From positions 15,809,386-15,873,385 of the forward strand of contig NW_024881330.1 of NCBI RefSeq assembly GCF_018691265.1: a DNA stretch of 64,000 bases. The letters are read 5' to 3'. This DNA is from Tyto alba (Eukaryota > Chordata > Aves > Strigiformes > Tytonidae). Position 1 is the first letter of the stretch; each line of letters starts with the position of its first letter. Of this stretch, positions 1-14,200 are shown one piece after another. The notes beneath the pieces are model-generated. The model had not been told where the DNA came from. It was given only the letters and a program-made list of their open reading frames with translations, and ran no database searches. The translations under genes and the position numbers were made by a program.

Positions 1-3000
1 TCTCTCCCTTGTCTATATATTTGGCTGTGTAAGGTCGTCTTGTTGAGGTACAGTTTTCATAAATATTAGCCACTCTGAGCAGTCTGCACCAAGTTGATCT
101 TGATCTACACTGTGTCATTGCTTGCCAGCAGGCTTCACCGCTAATCTACCATGAAGGATGCTTCATTTGCTGCCAGGTGGGTTGCATGGAGGGGCTGTGT
201 TGTCCCACTTTTCTTGCCCCTGTCCAGAAAATTGCAATCATGCTTTAAAATGGGCAAGTGGAAAAAGGCAGCCTAGCCTCACATACCATGCACACATTCT
301 GCCTCATTTAGCACCTACATGCAAAAAAAAAAAAAAAGTTAATAGAGCTGCCAAACCAATTACATTAGATTAAATTAGATTAGTGAGCCAAAAAATTAAG
401 ACATCATGGCAGACAGGTCTAGGAATGCTGTGGCAAAAGGGAGTATGGGATATTCGGCTCTAGAAGAAATGAATTTACTCAGTGAGCTACCACTGAAATA
501 AGAATATTTTAAAAATGTCAGATGGAACTAAAACATTTTAGACATATGGTGCATTAACCAAATGTTTAAACATTTGCCTTTAGCTGCATAAATGTAAAAT
601 TGATGGAATGTGTTTAGCAAGCGATACAGATTATCTTTAACTGCATTAAACTGCACATGTTCATTGTAATGCAGGCCAGTTATAAATGCAATACAGACCG
701 CATCTCTCTAATCTCATCTATTGATGATACATTTTTCTATTGCTTTGAAAATTGTTGATCATCTCTATCTCAGGGTATTATTTATGCATTCCCACATTTC
801 CTACAATGTATACAACTTCTGGGGCTTTCATGAATATCTACTGACTGTCTGAATAGGAAACAATGAGACAGAAGACCAAGCTCCCTATCATTATGAGTAA
901 ATCTGTGACGAAGAGAGTCAACTTTTTCTGTTGTACAACAGTTATAGTCTTTAAAAAAAATTATATTATTAAAAAAGTGACAAACCAAACAATTTTCTGG
1001 ACTTTGAAAGTAGATGTCTTGACAATCCTTACTTTAATTGGCCATGAAAGATTTCCAGTGAAGCAACTGAGAGCTCTACAAATTGTATGGCTTGAGATGA
1101 TGTTTTGAGCTGGTTAGGATTCCTACATCCTATTATTGAAACCTTCAGACAGGCACACAGATCTATTAGGTGGGAAAGGACAGGGGCTGATAAGTCAAAA
1201 GGGAAAAAATGTAATTTCTGTGATGCCAGTTAGAAAGCAAGTGAACTGACTGCAAAGAGAGAAGGAGAATGTCTGAGTTAACCTGTGGCTAAATAGTGGC
1301 TACAGTACATTGAAACCATCTTCAGCTTCTGCAGAAATATTTGAGAAAGGCCACTGAGCAGAGCATGGTGATAATTGAAGGTCCAGGTCAGAAATTACTT
1401 AAATCTTGTTTTAAAATCAGGCAACATCAGAAAGCTGATGATACTGCATGGCAGTGATTGATTAACCCTTTTTTTTTTTTTTGCCCCATGAGAAGACTGA
1501 ATATGATGTTTCCTCAGCCTCTGCCCAGGGACAAGAACTAGAAAGTTCAACATACTGGCATAGCTGTGCTGGGAGTGCAAACTCTGATCAGGGCTGGTGA
1601 GCACAGCACAGACCCAGATGGGTGGCAGGAGATGTTGCAAGGCTTTGGGACTCTCTGCTGCCTGTTCCAGCACAGCTCTCCTCCTCCTGCTCTCCTCTAG
1701 TGTTTAAGTATAGGTGCTTTTCTCTGTTGTTAAGACCACCAGAGGGAAGTTATGGATTTTGTTGCTAGTTATCTCTTTGTCTTCTAGGCTTGCTAGGAAA
1801 GATCAGAGCGGGAGCTTTTCCTTCCCATTTATCTCACACCATAACTTTGAACACCATATGGGGGACTTACTTGCTCCAAAGAGCATATGCAGGTACACTG
1901 TTTTGGCACATGTATGAGCTTCATAAAATATAGCTTGATTCAACATGATTTCCAAACCAGAGGAGAACACAGCACGCTCAAGACAAGTTAAAAACTGTTG
2001 GCAGTTGTTCTGCTAGTCGTTGCTTTCCAGCTGCACTCCCCGAAGCACGTCGAATCTGGGGAGCCAGCGGGCTTGCTGGCTAGTGGAGATGTCTGCTCTG
2101 CGTGCTAAAGGCAGCCCTGCTTCTTGTGCAGGCTGGGTGTCTGCAAGCGCGGGCTGGGGCCTCTCCCTGGGGCACTTGGTGAGCCACCTTCCTCCATATG
2201 GCCACGGTGGGGATGGGAGTGCTGGGGCGGGAGGTGGAGGCCAAGCCCAGCAAGCTCCCGGCTGCTCGACACGCTGCTCTCTCCAAGTGACAGAAACATG
2301 CCCAAAGCAATTACTCACCTGCCCGAAGCAGAAGAGGCCCATATGTAACGGGACAATTTGGCCTCTAGTTGGTTCAGCAGGTTTCCATATCACACTAAGA
2401 AATGTTCAACAGTATCAAAACTGACATTTTTCTACATTCGTATTTGGTTCAGTCAAGGACAACCCAAAAAGTAAGTGCGAAAGCAAGCTGGCGGTACCAG
2501 CTCGGTTTACCTTCAAGGGAGATGGAGGGAAAGGGGTAGGTATACAGGCAAAGGTGGGAAATGGGGATTTCCAGTGTCAGTTTTTCCATATCAAACTGTT
2601 GTCTTCTTCTCTAAGACAAGTACCTCCAGGAGTTGAGCTGAGGCTGCACCTCTTCAGCCAAGCTGTGAGTCACGACAACTCTGAACCCACAGGACATGTC
2701 TGGTAACACCTTGGGAGAGGGTGGCCAGCTGGGAAGGGTCACTAACTAAATAGCTGCAATACTAAAAGACAGCTCATACTCTCATGAGATTTTTCTTCAG
2801 TCTTTCATCCCCTATTTCTCCTCCTCAAGTAATTTTTCAGGCATTTGGATTAAAGCAGACATGGACCATACCTAAACAATGTGCAAGAGCTTACTTGGAC
2901 CTGTGCTGGGAAAGACCGCTGCCCAGAGGAATTTATCATCCCTGTTTACCATGATATTGAATTGTCATTTTGGTTTTCTTCCCTCTCTGATCACCAGTTT

Positions 3001-6000
3001 GTATCCTGAGATCTTAATGCAGGTGCAAAGGTAGATAAATGCTGTTTGATTGTAAGGGCATGGCACAAGACTAGTGGCACAAAAGGGCAATAACCTGCTG
3101 AGTTTATGTTGCAAGTGAACCTCCTGTACAGATAGAGATTTATTTAGCTCTTGTGAATAAATCCCTCCAGTGAAAATCAGAATCTCCCAGACATAGGAAT
3201 ACTGAGCCTAAGGCATATTACCATCTTAATATTGAGATTCTGTGAGAAGTATTTCTGTGTGAATTGGCCTTGTTGCTCCAGATGATTATAGTGCCTTTCC
3301 CAAACAGCAAAACTGCTCTAGAGAAACCCATATAATTTAGAAAGAGACGACTAGAAGCCAGTTCTGTGAAAGGAATGAGTTTTATGTGAAGATAATAAAT
3401 CTGGGTGTGACAGACATACTGAAGGAAAACTGCTTTAAAATAATACATGTGTGCCTCAGAAGTTGTGGCTATCTGCCCATGCTTTCCTGCTCACACTAAC
3501 TTACCCAGATGTATGTGTGCCTTCTTGCTTGGAAAATACTTTCTAACTCCCCTGCCTTTATGACGGACTGGCCTAAGTCCAAAGTCTCAGTAGTATCATA
3601 TTTCTGTCTGCATGCCTTAGTGTTCACAGCTAGACTAATCATGGCAACTAGAGTCAGTTAAGTACCTTAGTGTCTAGATGGATGGAAGAACACTGCTGGA
3701 GATTAATTTCTTTGCTTTAACACTAAAATCTATGTGAGAAGGCTGGGTCAAATCATCCTCATCTCTTACTATGACGCTATGCCAATGGATATTACCATGT
3801 AACTTACAGAGAGCATTGGGGGGGGTTGTGTGATTTGTATCCTTTTTTGGTCAAATTTTGTGCATAGCAGCTGCTAAGTGATATTGGGTAACGGGGAAGA
3901 TGGCACTTACAGGACACATGTGGCTGCTGTCCAACAAATATGATTTTCCATGAAATATGATAAAAGAAGCAGCTTCTTTTTTATGAATGTGGACATTGTT
4001 TTAATGATGTTCTGGCTGCCTCACAACTGTATCTCTCAGGTGGTTCTTTGGCATTACCCTTGAGATGTTTCAGAAACTGAAGCAAGTCCATGATACAGAA
4101 TGCCACTTGCTATGGCAATTGTTGCACTTGCAGCGAGGACAAAAGTTGAACTGCTTACCCATGAGCTTGCAGATTGAATTCAAAAGCTTAGATGACAGCA
4201 TGAGAGAGATGACTTCTCTTCTTGAAACACAGTTGTCATTTTTTATAATACTTAAGCAAATATATGGAGTCTTCTGTTTCATTCGTTGACCACCATAACC
4301 AGCTCCCAGCACTACAGTAAGTCTATAAATATCATTTGACTTCTCATACCAAATCTGAGGAAATGTGACCCTCACTAGGCTCTGTGGCTGTTGCAAATGG
4401 ATGCCATTCTTACTAATCACTGTTCAGGTTTCAATACGTACAATGGCATCTCTGGCTCATTATAGCATAGTGCATCTTCAAACATGTTTACCTTCCCCTT
4501 ACTATAACTCCTTGTCTTTGCTTGATCCCACTCCTTCTTTCAAAATAAATAAAAAAAACATTTTTGGAGGGTAACAAATCAGGAAGAGTATGTTTTGCTG
4601 CCATCTTTAATGTGAAGCTAGTGTATGATTGTAAAGCATCTAAATTAGGCCAAGATGTGGAAATGGAAATACACAGGACAACTGAACTCATATCAGAGTG
4701 AGATGTGGACTAGTAGTGATCACTTTGAAAATATTCATTTTATCTCCATGAATGTGAAGGTGTCTCTTTTTCCACAACTGAAAAGTCAAGATGAAAGGAC
4801 CTGCCTATATTTACAGGGGTGGTGCTACCTCTGTGCACACACACACACACAAAATTATCTGCTTACTTATTATGATAGAAATGACACTACAGGAAGAAAA
4901 ACTATGATAGGAATGGTATTGTTAAACCAAAAAAGTTTTTACCTGTAAAAGAGATACCTCTCTTCATAAGGGAAACCTTTCTCTTTAGAAAGTGTGTTTT
5001 TGGAGACATTCTGACTATGTAATAAAGAGAATTTATTGAGATGGATCACAGCATTTTATTTGTATCCTTGCTTGCTTGGGTCTTTGGAGCTTTTGACACA
5101 TCAGCCTTGATATGCGTAAGTGTATTGCTTCTTTTGTTATGTTGATGGTCATGAAATCCTAACTCCTTTGAACTAGAATTTTGAAAAGACCAAGTGGAAA
5201 AAAGTGCTCTCAGTAAGCATCTGTTAAGAGCATGAGACACAAAAAACTTTGCTGTCACCACAGCCGCCTTTGTTCAGAGTAATCTAACTAGTCATCTCCT
5301 GTACTTGGAGCTATCTTGTCAGTTAGGTGTTGTTTCTCTTCTGCCAAGCAAAATCAGACCGACTTTTGTGTTACTAATTCCCAGAAGAAACCAGAACCTT
5401 TACTCTTCTGAACCATTTCTCAAATTATTACCGTTTTGGGGTTTTATTTCACATTCTATGCCAGACTTGGGATTTCCACTTTGGATTTCCATTTCTTATT
5501 CAGCTCCTCAGTGTACAGGCCCTGTGCCCCTTTTCTCATCTCCCTCCACATGATGTAGACACCATTAGGATTTCCTTTCCATGCACAGGATATACAACAA
5601 GGGCTTTTCCTACTCAGTGGCCTCTCCCCCAACTCCCCAGCCAGCATTTGCCTGCAGGAAAGCCATCTGTGTCTGAAATCACTGAGAGAAGAAGAGAGGT
5701 ATCAAAAGACACTGCCAAATAATGCAGGAGGAAGCTGAAAGATGCTCTGAGATAATATTTCAAGTCAGTCCAAGCTTTCTGCTACATTTTCTTTGGGATC
5801 AGACTATAAGTCAGGTGAGATTCAATCAGATTTCAGGATGCAGAGCCATGTTTCTGAGGCTTTTTGCCTCCTCACCTTTATACCATAGTCTTCAGGTGGC
5901 CACTCTTGACCTGGTTGGGAAATGTCTTTGAGGTCAGTAGCCAGTGCTCTGCAGATTGATTCAGAAGTGAAACAGATTGTTGCACAGTCTCCTTTTCCAC

Positions 6001-9000
6001 TCTTTTCTGATAAAACCATTAATGCTTTTCATGAGCAAGCTGTGGCAGTGCGTGAACCATTAACCTTAATCCATTTGACATTCTCCTTTCCATGTTTTAA
6101 TTATATTTACAGCTTTCCAGGAGGTTCTTAGCCTTTCTCTTTTCATCATGGGCTTTTCTCAGCAGACCCCAGCTTCACTTCAGTTTCTCCTGCACACACT
6201 TAGTAACATGTATAATGTACCTTTCTTGTAGCCACAAGATTTGGGTTTTAAGAAGTGATTTGAAAAATAGGAACATAAATATATTTTTATATTTGTATTT
6301 CCAGACCACTTATCTACTAGTGATTTTCTGAACCCTTCACATAAAAGCAAAATAAATCAGGTAAAAATAGAAAAATAATCTAATCGGTTCTGAAGACTTC
6401 CAGGAGAAATGGCTCTTGCACTGTTTGCAGCTTGACGTTGATTCTCCCTTGGTTTCTGGAACCTGTTACTTGCAACATGGATGCATCTCACAGTTGCTGT
6501 AGCCCAAAGTAGAGACAGGTATGTTGTTATTTTTTCACACAGGCACTGGGCTTGAGATAAAAGGCATCTGTTTTACAGTGTAGAAAAGTAGCTCACAACA
6601 CAGTTTTGAAAAGAAAAGTTCATCAACTCTGTGAAGCTGAAGGGCCTTGTCAGTGAGCTATGATTCACAGCTACCAGAAGAGATCTCTTCTGTCACTGCA
6701 GAGGCCAAAGGTCTCATCCGTGCTGACTGGTGGGGCAGGACTCTGCTGTCATTCTGGTTCTCAAGGGTCAAAAACCAAAGCAGCTCAATCTAACTTGAAT
6801 CACTCTGTGACTGTAAAAAAACTGAGTGAAGTTCATTGTGTGACCGCAGATGCCCTCAGTACTTCTTTATCTGTGGCTGACCCTCCGAAAATTATGGGTC
6901 CCCTGGAAACCCAGAGCCTTATCTGACAGCTTCACACAGTTGTTCTGGGTACCCAAAAACATCTCAAAACATAGTAGATGACTGATTGCAGCTAAATTAA
7001 TTGGGACAGGTTTTTCTACTTTATACTCCTGAAGAAAATTGTTTAACCCCTGCTAACAGAGATAGTCCTTAAACTAGACCAGAGCTCACATGGGTTCGGT
7101 TTTCCTGCAAGATCTCTCTTAAATAACTTTTGAAGTTGGGCTCTAGTATTTTCCTTCTGGGCTGCTAATGCTAGTAGTGACATGATAGAAGGCATATCAA
7201 GTCATCACAGGGTTTCTCTGGGAGCCTGGAAATTGTAACCGAGGGCTTTCTTCCATTACTTCTCAGGAACACGGATTACAGGCCTATGTCAGCAGAACCA
7301 GATGATTGTATTAAAAGAAAGAGATTCATTGTCACTGTGTTACTGTGTGCCGCTATGCTTCCAGGTAACATTTTTTTACCCTGCTCTCAACCTGGGAGTC
7401 ATTAAAGCATTCTGCTGAAGTGAATTATGTTCTTTATCTTTCATAAAACCAGGGACAGACCATGTCTGTGTCCCTACAAAACATTTTTTTCCTGCCCTCT
7501 CTGTAAATAAGGTGTCTCCTGTTCTTCATTACTGCAAAGTCAAGGCACCTGTCAGTCTTCCACATCACATTAGTGAGGTAGGGAAGTAGAACAACTGCCA
7601 TTTAATGAGGGGAGACTAAAGTCCAGTGGGAAAAAAACTGAGAAAAGGGAGATTCAAACTCATTCCCAAACAAATTCCCAACTTTTTTTTCTTAGTCTGA
7701 TGATGATCTTTTATTGCTGATTAATGAAAGGTGTTGAAATTATCAATAGCTGGATAAAATGGCAAATGGTGAGATCAAAGACTTGTGTAGTTTTGTATCC
7801 TTGTGTATCTAGGGAAGAGTGAAGATGTTTGTATAATGAAGACTTTAAGAACAAGACAAACATACATGATACTGGGAACAGCTTTCAACTGTTTTCGGCT
7901 CAGAAGTTTTCTGTACAATAAATGATTTTTACCTCTTCTCTCATTAACTTGTTGGGTGTTCAGTGAAACCATGTAAAAAAGTTCATGTACAAAACCCTTT
8001 GGCAAAGAAGAAAGCTTTATCGACTGGATCTGCTTTACCTACATGTGTGTCAGCTCCTTCAAAAGCCTGTCATAGAATCCTAAGGCAGGCCTTACCTTCA
8101 TAAAAGCTGTGCTGACTTCCAAAAATGCACGATATGTATTCACACAGCTCCTATTTCTGTTTTTACTACAATTCCTACTAATTTGTCTGGTAGCTATGTC
8201 AGTCTTAGACATCAATAGCTTCCTCAATCTCCCCTACACAAAGGGAAGACATCGCAGTTTTCCAGTTCCAAAGTAGTTTTAAAGGAGAAGTATCATAGCT
8301 GACTATTCAAAAAATTAGCTGAATAGTTCAGTATTCATATTTTTAATCTGCATAGGTTCATCTTGACAGCATTGTACTGATGCCTTAAGTTATGTGATTA
8401 ATATCTATCATGTGATGTTTATCCTTCTCTCCTCTGGAGAGAAATGTGTGCCCTGGAATGTCATATTTCAATACAGCTTTATCAATTTTGGTTTTGTTTG
8501 GCTTTATTTTCTTTGAAAAATTCACATGTTGCTCTGTATTTAATTTAGAGAAGGTAAGATTAGAGAAACAGGGATATTAAGTCTTGAGGGAGTTCATTCC
8601 TCAGTTGCAGGCTAACCAGTTCTGTCTTCTCCACAGATAAGATTTGCCCTAGTTTTAGAGAGGTCCAGTTCCAGCAGAAGAGCAAAGTTACTGAGTATAA
8701 ATTTTACTGAGGGCTTTATTTGGACCAAAGATGTGAATCATTTGAATAATCCATCACACTGTGAACTCCATTTGGTAGTCTTTGGGAAGCTAACACCAGA
8801 TCTGGAGGAAAGTCTGATTTCTTGTGTTCAGCTCTATTATTTGAAGGGCTGTGTGAACCTCTGGGGTACAAGCTGGATGCCTTCAGCTAAATATATCACA
8901 CTAGTGATGCAGGAGTAAATAACTGAAGTGGGTCACTTGCTAGACATGCAGCACGTCCCAGTCAACTGCAGAAGACATGTGCAAGCCCTCATGCAACAAG

Positions 9001-10647
9001 TTAGCATTGTCAGGGAATGACTGCTCCACAAGCAAAGACTGAGGGGATCCTCCCAGAAGGTCTGGGTTTGGGATCCAAGCTTCTCAGCCCTGTGACATGC
9101 CATACTCCCTCTTCATATGGGCTCTGTGCATGGTTTCAGGCTCACAGAACATGGATTGGCTGAGAAATGAATGCCAGAGACAAGTTAAGCAAAAGGAGCT
9201 TTCTCATTAATATTAATCTGTATTCTGGTGTGTTGTGGGATGCCTAAACAAAGTCATTCTTGGTGTTCAGGAGCTAATCTCACATTCCTGCTAGTGCTTT
9301 CTGTGCTGCTCTGAGCAGCCACCAAAAGGGTTGTTACAGAATGTCTTGAAGTCTTTTCATATTTGAGAGGTTGAGGCTCATGCTTTCTAGCCCTGCTAGC
9401 TCAGGTGCCTCTGCTGTGGTCGTTTTAAATCCTCTCAGGCTGAATCTGAGCAACAGAAAATGATAAAAAGCAACAAAGGACTCACTAGGAATTTGGTATG
9501 AAGAGAGGGCATCTAAGCTTGCTGGTGCACTCATATGTTTTTTCAGGCATGCATCCAGTATTACGACTCAGACTCTTAATTTCCTTTAGGCTATGATTTC
9601 ACGTGGCTCAGTTTATTCATGGGCACCCAAAGAGTTTAAAAGTCTCATACAATCCAGAAACTTCCTAATGACCCCAGACAACTCCATAAAGCTAGCAAGC
9701 ACTGGAAAAATAATAGTAACTGTAATAGGTGCAGATTATTTCCTAGTCCTTTAAGTTCTCCCTTCAGAGCATGCAGCCAGGCAGGGTTAGCAGGGTCATC
9801 TGCTGCGTAGGATGCACTCAGGTAGCAGCTACATCAGGCCCTTTTGCAAACTGCAGAGCTGACTCCAAGGTATTGCTCTTTACTCCCACCCAAGCCAGTT
9901 TTAAGGGGGCTGTGCAGTATAATACAGGATAAACCAGGTTTTAGTTCCTTCAGATCCCTGGAACAGTGCAGCCTCTGCTGTGCTGCTAACAGCAGTCCCC
10001 CCTGCTCCTTGGCCCTGTTACAGCTCAGGTAGCTGCAATCTGCCTACTTACAGTCTCCCTGGAGTTCCCGTTGGCAGTATTATTCCTTTTCCACTTCTTG
10101 TCCTAATTTAGTTGGGTTATCTTGCTGTGCACTGTTAAATGCTACCACAATCCACATCAGAAGTGACTACATGCCAGGTTTGGGTGAAGCAATCTCTCAT
10201 TAGGGGAGCCTGATCTTCCAGGTTTCACTCCTGTGAATAATCTGGAGGAATGTAATTAGGCTTCCAGAGGCCCAGTACTACTACCAGGCGATGATGCGTT
10301 CAGAAGAATGACATCTCATGAATGGCCTAGAGTTTTATATGCACATCTACACATCCTTGTTGCAAATGTGAAGCTTTTATTTAAATTTGCTGTTTCAGAC
10401 CAATTTGAAAATAAACATAATATTTTGGAGAAAAAAGTGAGAAACTGAAGGGGCTTACCTTGCTTCCTCTGAAACTATTAAAAACCCTGGGGCTTTGAAT
10501 ACTCTGGTATACTGAACAATGATATCCACAGCCTTTCAGCTCAGTTTGAATTCAGTGGAAGCCAGAATTAAAAATGCAGCCCACTGGGTTCAAGTGTTAA
10601 TGGATTAAAACCAGTGGAGCAAAGACTCTTCTGTTCTTGAGAGTTTT
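1..10647. other. Intergenic DNA, nothing recognised
   Basis: Reading frames are 60-134 codons with no family resemblance. The longest overlap each other on both strands in a GC-richer patch at about 2020-2345, as expected by chance where stop codons are sparse. From human gene order this should lie between MED30 and EXT1, but no EXT1 exon was seen. Confidence 0.6.
4836..4851 (+). repeat. (CA)8 microsatellite
   Basis: Eight uninterrupted CA units. Confidence 0.9.
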
Positions 10648-11252
10648 CATAGAATCATAGAACGACAGAATAGTCTGGTTTGGAAGGGACCTTTAAAGCT
10701 CATCTAGCCCAACCCGCCTGCAATAGGCAGGGACATCTTCAACTAGATCAGGCCGCTCAAAGCCCCATCCAACCCAACCTTGAATGCTACCAGGGAGGGG
10801 GCATCTACCACCTCTCTGGGCAACCTGGTCCAGTGTTTCACCACCCTCATCATAAAAAAATTTCTCCCTCATACTTAGTCTGAATCTATCCTCTTTTATT
10901 TTAAACCATTACACCTTGTCCTATCCCTACAGGCCCTACTAAAAAGTCCATACCCATCTTTCTTACAAGCTCCCTTAAGTACTGAAAGGTTGCAATAAAG
11001 TCTTCCTGGAGCCTTCTCTTCTCCAGGCTGAAGAACCCCAACTCCCTCAGTCTTTCCTCATAAGCCATGTGATCCACTTTTGTGGCCCTCCTCTGAAACT
11101 GCTCCAACAGGTTCATGGCTTTCCCGTGCTGAGGACTCCAGAGCTGAACATGGTACTCCAGGTGGGGTCTCACCAAAGTGGTATAGAGGGGCAGAATCAC
11201 TTCCCTCGACCCGCTGGTCATGTCTCTTTTTATGCAGCCCAGGATATGGGAT
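10648..11252 (-). mobile_element. CR1 LINE, 5'-truncated 3' end
   Basis: Read on the minus strand, this copy ends at 10648 with the CR1 3' terminus (ATTCTATGATTCTATG-like, preceded by the GGTCCCTTCCAA-like stem). It begins near 11252 at the motif read as TGGGCTGCATAAAAAG. A minus frame at 11221-10901 still spells the C-terminal part of CR1 ORF2 (LYTTLVRPHLEYHVQLWSPQ, YEERLRELGFFSLEKRRLQED). The 5' truncation is typical of target-primed reverse transcription. The copy lacks the endonuclease and reverse-transcriptase core and is dead. Confidence 0.93.
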
Positions 11253-14200
11253 ATACACAGGTTTACAGACTATGAGGATGCTGATCAAGAACTTTGAGAA
11301 AATTATTTCTAAATAAATGCAAAATACTAATATATCTGTTTTGCCAGAAGACAAAGCTTTCTTTCTTTCTATGGTCTATGGGCTACCCAACTTATATGTG
11401 ACATGTAGCACGGTGGGCACCTCCAGATGACAAGTCCTCCCATCTGGAGACAAGATCTAAGATAGGGAGGATGAATTATCCCTAGGGCTACCTTTTGCTC
11501 TGCTCTGACAATAGAGGAAGATTTTATTCCTCAATTGGCAAGATGGAGTGCAGCCACCCTGCCTAAATAAATAATGGGAAAGGCATCTAAATTTCCTGCA
11601 TGTGATGTAGGTTAGAACCTAGATTTTTCCTTACTGAACAACAAAACATATCAGCTGAGTTTCACCAAATACATACAATATATATGAACATATTTAAAGA
11701 TCATACAACCTTAAGGTAACTTATACATGGTGAGTTATACATGCATTTGTTTTCAAATGCAGTCAATATCTATAGTGGCAGGAGATTTTTAGCTTTTGAT
11801 ATACTGCTCTGATGATTTCCTTTGTAGGGTGAAATGCATCCTTAAACACTGCACTGTCAAAGTAATATCCACAAATCATTCAGCGCCCATCACTGACAGA
11901 TAGTAAATATTTTATACCTTATTGAAAAATAATATTTCTTCTCAAGTATTGCTCGCGTGTTCCCTTTGGGCAACTCTAAGAATAGCCTTTTGGGATTCAT
12001 AAAAACTAATAGTTCCCTTTATGCTTTTAAAGCTTTTATCACATGGGCTCCCCAAAGCACTTCCATAGCAGAAATCCTAGTCACTTAGTTTGAAAGATGA
12101 ATAAACATTAAGGGGAACATAGGGAGAGTAAAGCTTCTTTCCTCTGTTCCAGCATGAAGATGTCACCTATGCTGTGCGTAGGACTGCCACTAGCATGGAT
12201 GGCCTCTCTGCAGGGGTGCCATCGAGGAATGGCTCTGCTCTGGGAAGATGTTTTCAAAGCAGTGTACAAAGTAAATGAACTATGTGCCTGAGGAAGGTTA
12301 CTAGGCTGAGTAGAAAGACTATGACAAGAAGATGCTGTATTTGCTTTTTTGTTTTTTTTTTTTTTTTTAATCAATCCATGCTATTGTTATTTCCCACATC
12401 CTGATCCACCTTTTTGTTGCTGTGTTTGCAGCTAGATTGAAATTTTGGGGTTTGTTGATAATTTTTGCTTTAGAAGACAGACTCCCTTACATTATACCAG
12501 ATAAGACTGAAACTGAGCAGGATTTCTGCAGTGAAATTCAGGCTGGCCCATGAGCATCTCTGCCTTACCTATTTTCAGGCCACAGGTTAGCATGGCATTG
12601 CTCAGTTTGGCATTGCTTGCTGTAGCAAGCAATGTCTGTCTTGTCAGTCCAAAATTAGACAGTAAATTGAATTCTGCCACTCCTCATGACCTGTGTGCTA
12701 AACGAGGCTGTTAAAACCTGCAGAGAGATCGCCCTCACATTATCCACATCACCACTAGGTCCCAAAAACTGCGCTGGGGATACCTTCTGGAAACCAAACA
12801 TTTGGACTTGTCCATGGACAACCAGGCCAAACACTGTATGTTGGTAGGGTTGCACAAAGATATGTCACTCTGTGGGGATCTCTTTCTTAACAGGTACCAG
12901 AGTTCTGCTCAAGTCTTACCTTTCAAACACCTAATGGACTGTTGAGCTAGTAAGACAGCTGGGAAGTTTGAGTTTCTGGCTGCACAATGGCAGCAGTGTC
13001 TGTGCTGTCAAAATTAACTCTGCATTTTTTCCTGCTCGTGCTGGAAAAAAGATCTTTCCAACCTTTGAAAAGCATTCTGTGTGCTCAGAGATCTTATGTT
13101 CCTCCCCTGATTTAGTTCAAAGATGATTAAAAAATTTTAATTCTAGCACCATTCAGATAGAAAGTGATATTCAAATATTGGTATTTTAAACACATGATCT
13201 CAGTGTGTCTGGAAGGATAAGCACAGTGGATCACTGCTTAGCTAATGAGGGGATGGGCACTGAATAAAAATCTGAAAAGAAGCATCAACCTAGCTCTACA
13301 GATACGTCCAGACTAGGCTGATGCAGTACCTGATGATACTGTCACTTGACAGGTAAATTGTGCTCTGGGTTGCACTTACCCAAGGAATTTCACCATGTTC
13401 TGTGGGGTTTTGCAGCTGAAAGGGAGGACAGGATCCAGCCCATTTTATTACACACCTAATTGCTGTTGGACGGTGGATTTTGTGATTGATTTTTCAGCCA
13501 ATGCACAAACTGCATCAAAACATCAAACACATGAATTGGCACTTTTTGACCGGAGCTGCTAGACAAAGAAAGTTTGTACAGATTTGTAATATCCATTTAA
13601 CCTCTTTGCTTTTGATGGTAATAGCACATGTTCAGCGTGAGCCCGGTTTTTAAAATATAAGTGAACCCCTTGAGGATCTGTTCTAAAAAACTCAGTCTTC
13701 TCAGTGATGGAGAGCAATGTTTTTCTCTTCAAGGGGAAAAAAGGAGGCAGGTAAGGAGGAGTGAATACTCTGCTCCTTAGATATGGAAGGCACATGTAAA
13801 TGCAAGATGCCATTTATCATTATTTGATATATAGCAAAATACAGTAATTTCATTTAGCAGCAGGTTTTAAGAAGATTAAACATGCTAGGAAAATTGTTTT
13901 AAAATAACAACGTAACAGGATATTGTAAATTATTTTGCAGTAGGCTGTCATGCCATGTCATCATAATTCTTCAATATTTAATTAAAGCCCACAACAACTT
14001 AATATTCAGGTCCTGTCAAGAAAACTAATTGGATACAGGGACCAGCTGCTGGAGAAGTTTGGTATGTCAACTTCAAATGGTAATGTGAGTGGTTCACACT
14101 GGCTTGTGGGTGCACATTTAAAATGCTCGATCACCATGGACTTATGGGAATGGCTGGTTTTGTTTATAATAAAATCCTGGCATTTTAGCCAGAAAGATTC

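Noticed and set aside
2020..2424. Overlapping frames of 134 and 126 codons on opposite strands
   Set aside because: They sit in a GC-richer patch with few stops. There is no domain, no splice context and no family resemblance.
8085..8110. CATAGAATCCTAAGGCAGG, like the start of a minus-strand CR1 3' end
   Set aside because: The CR1 stem sequence that should follow is absent; a short chance match.
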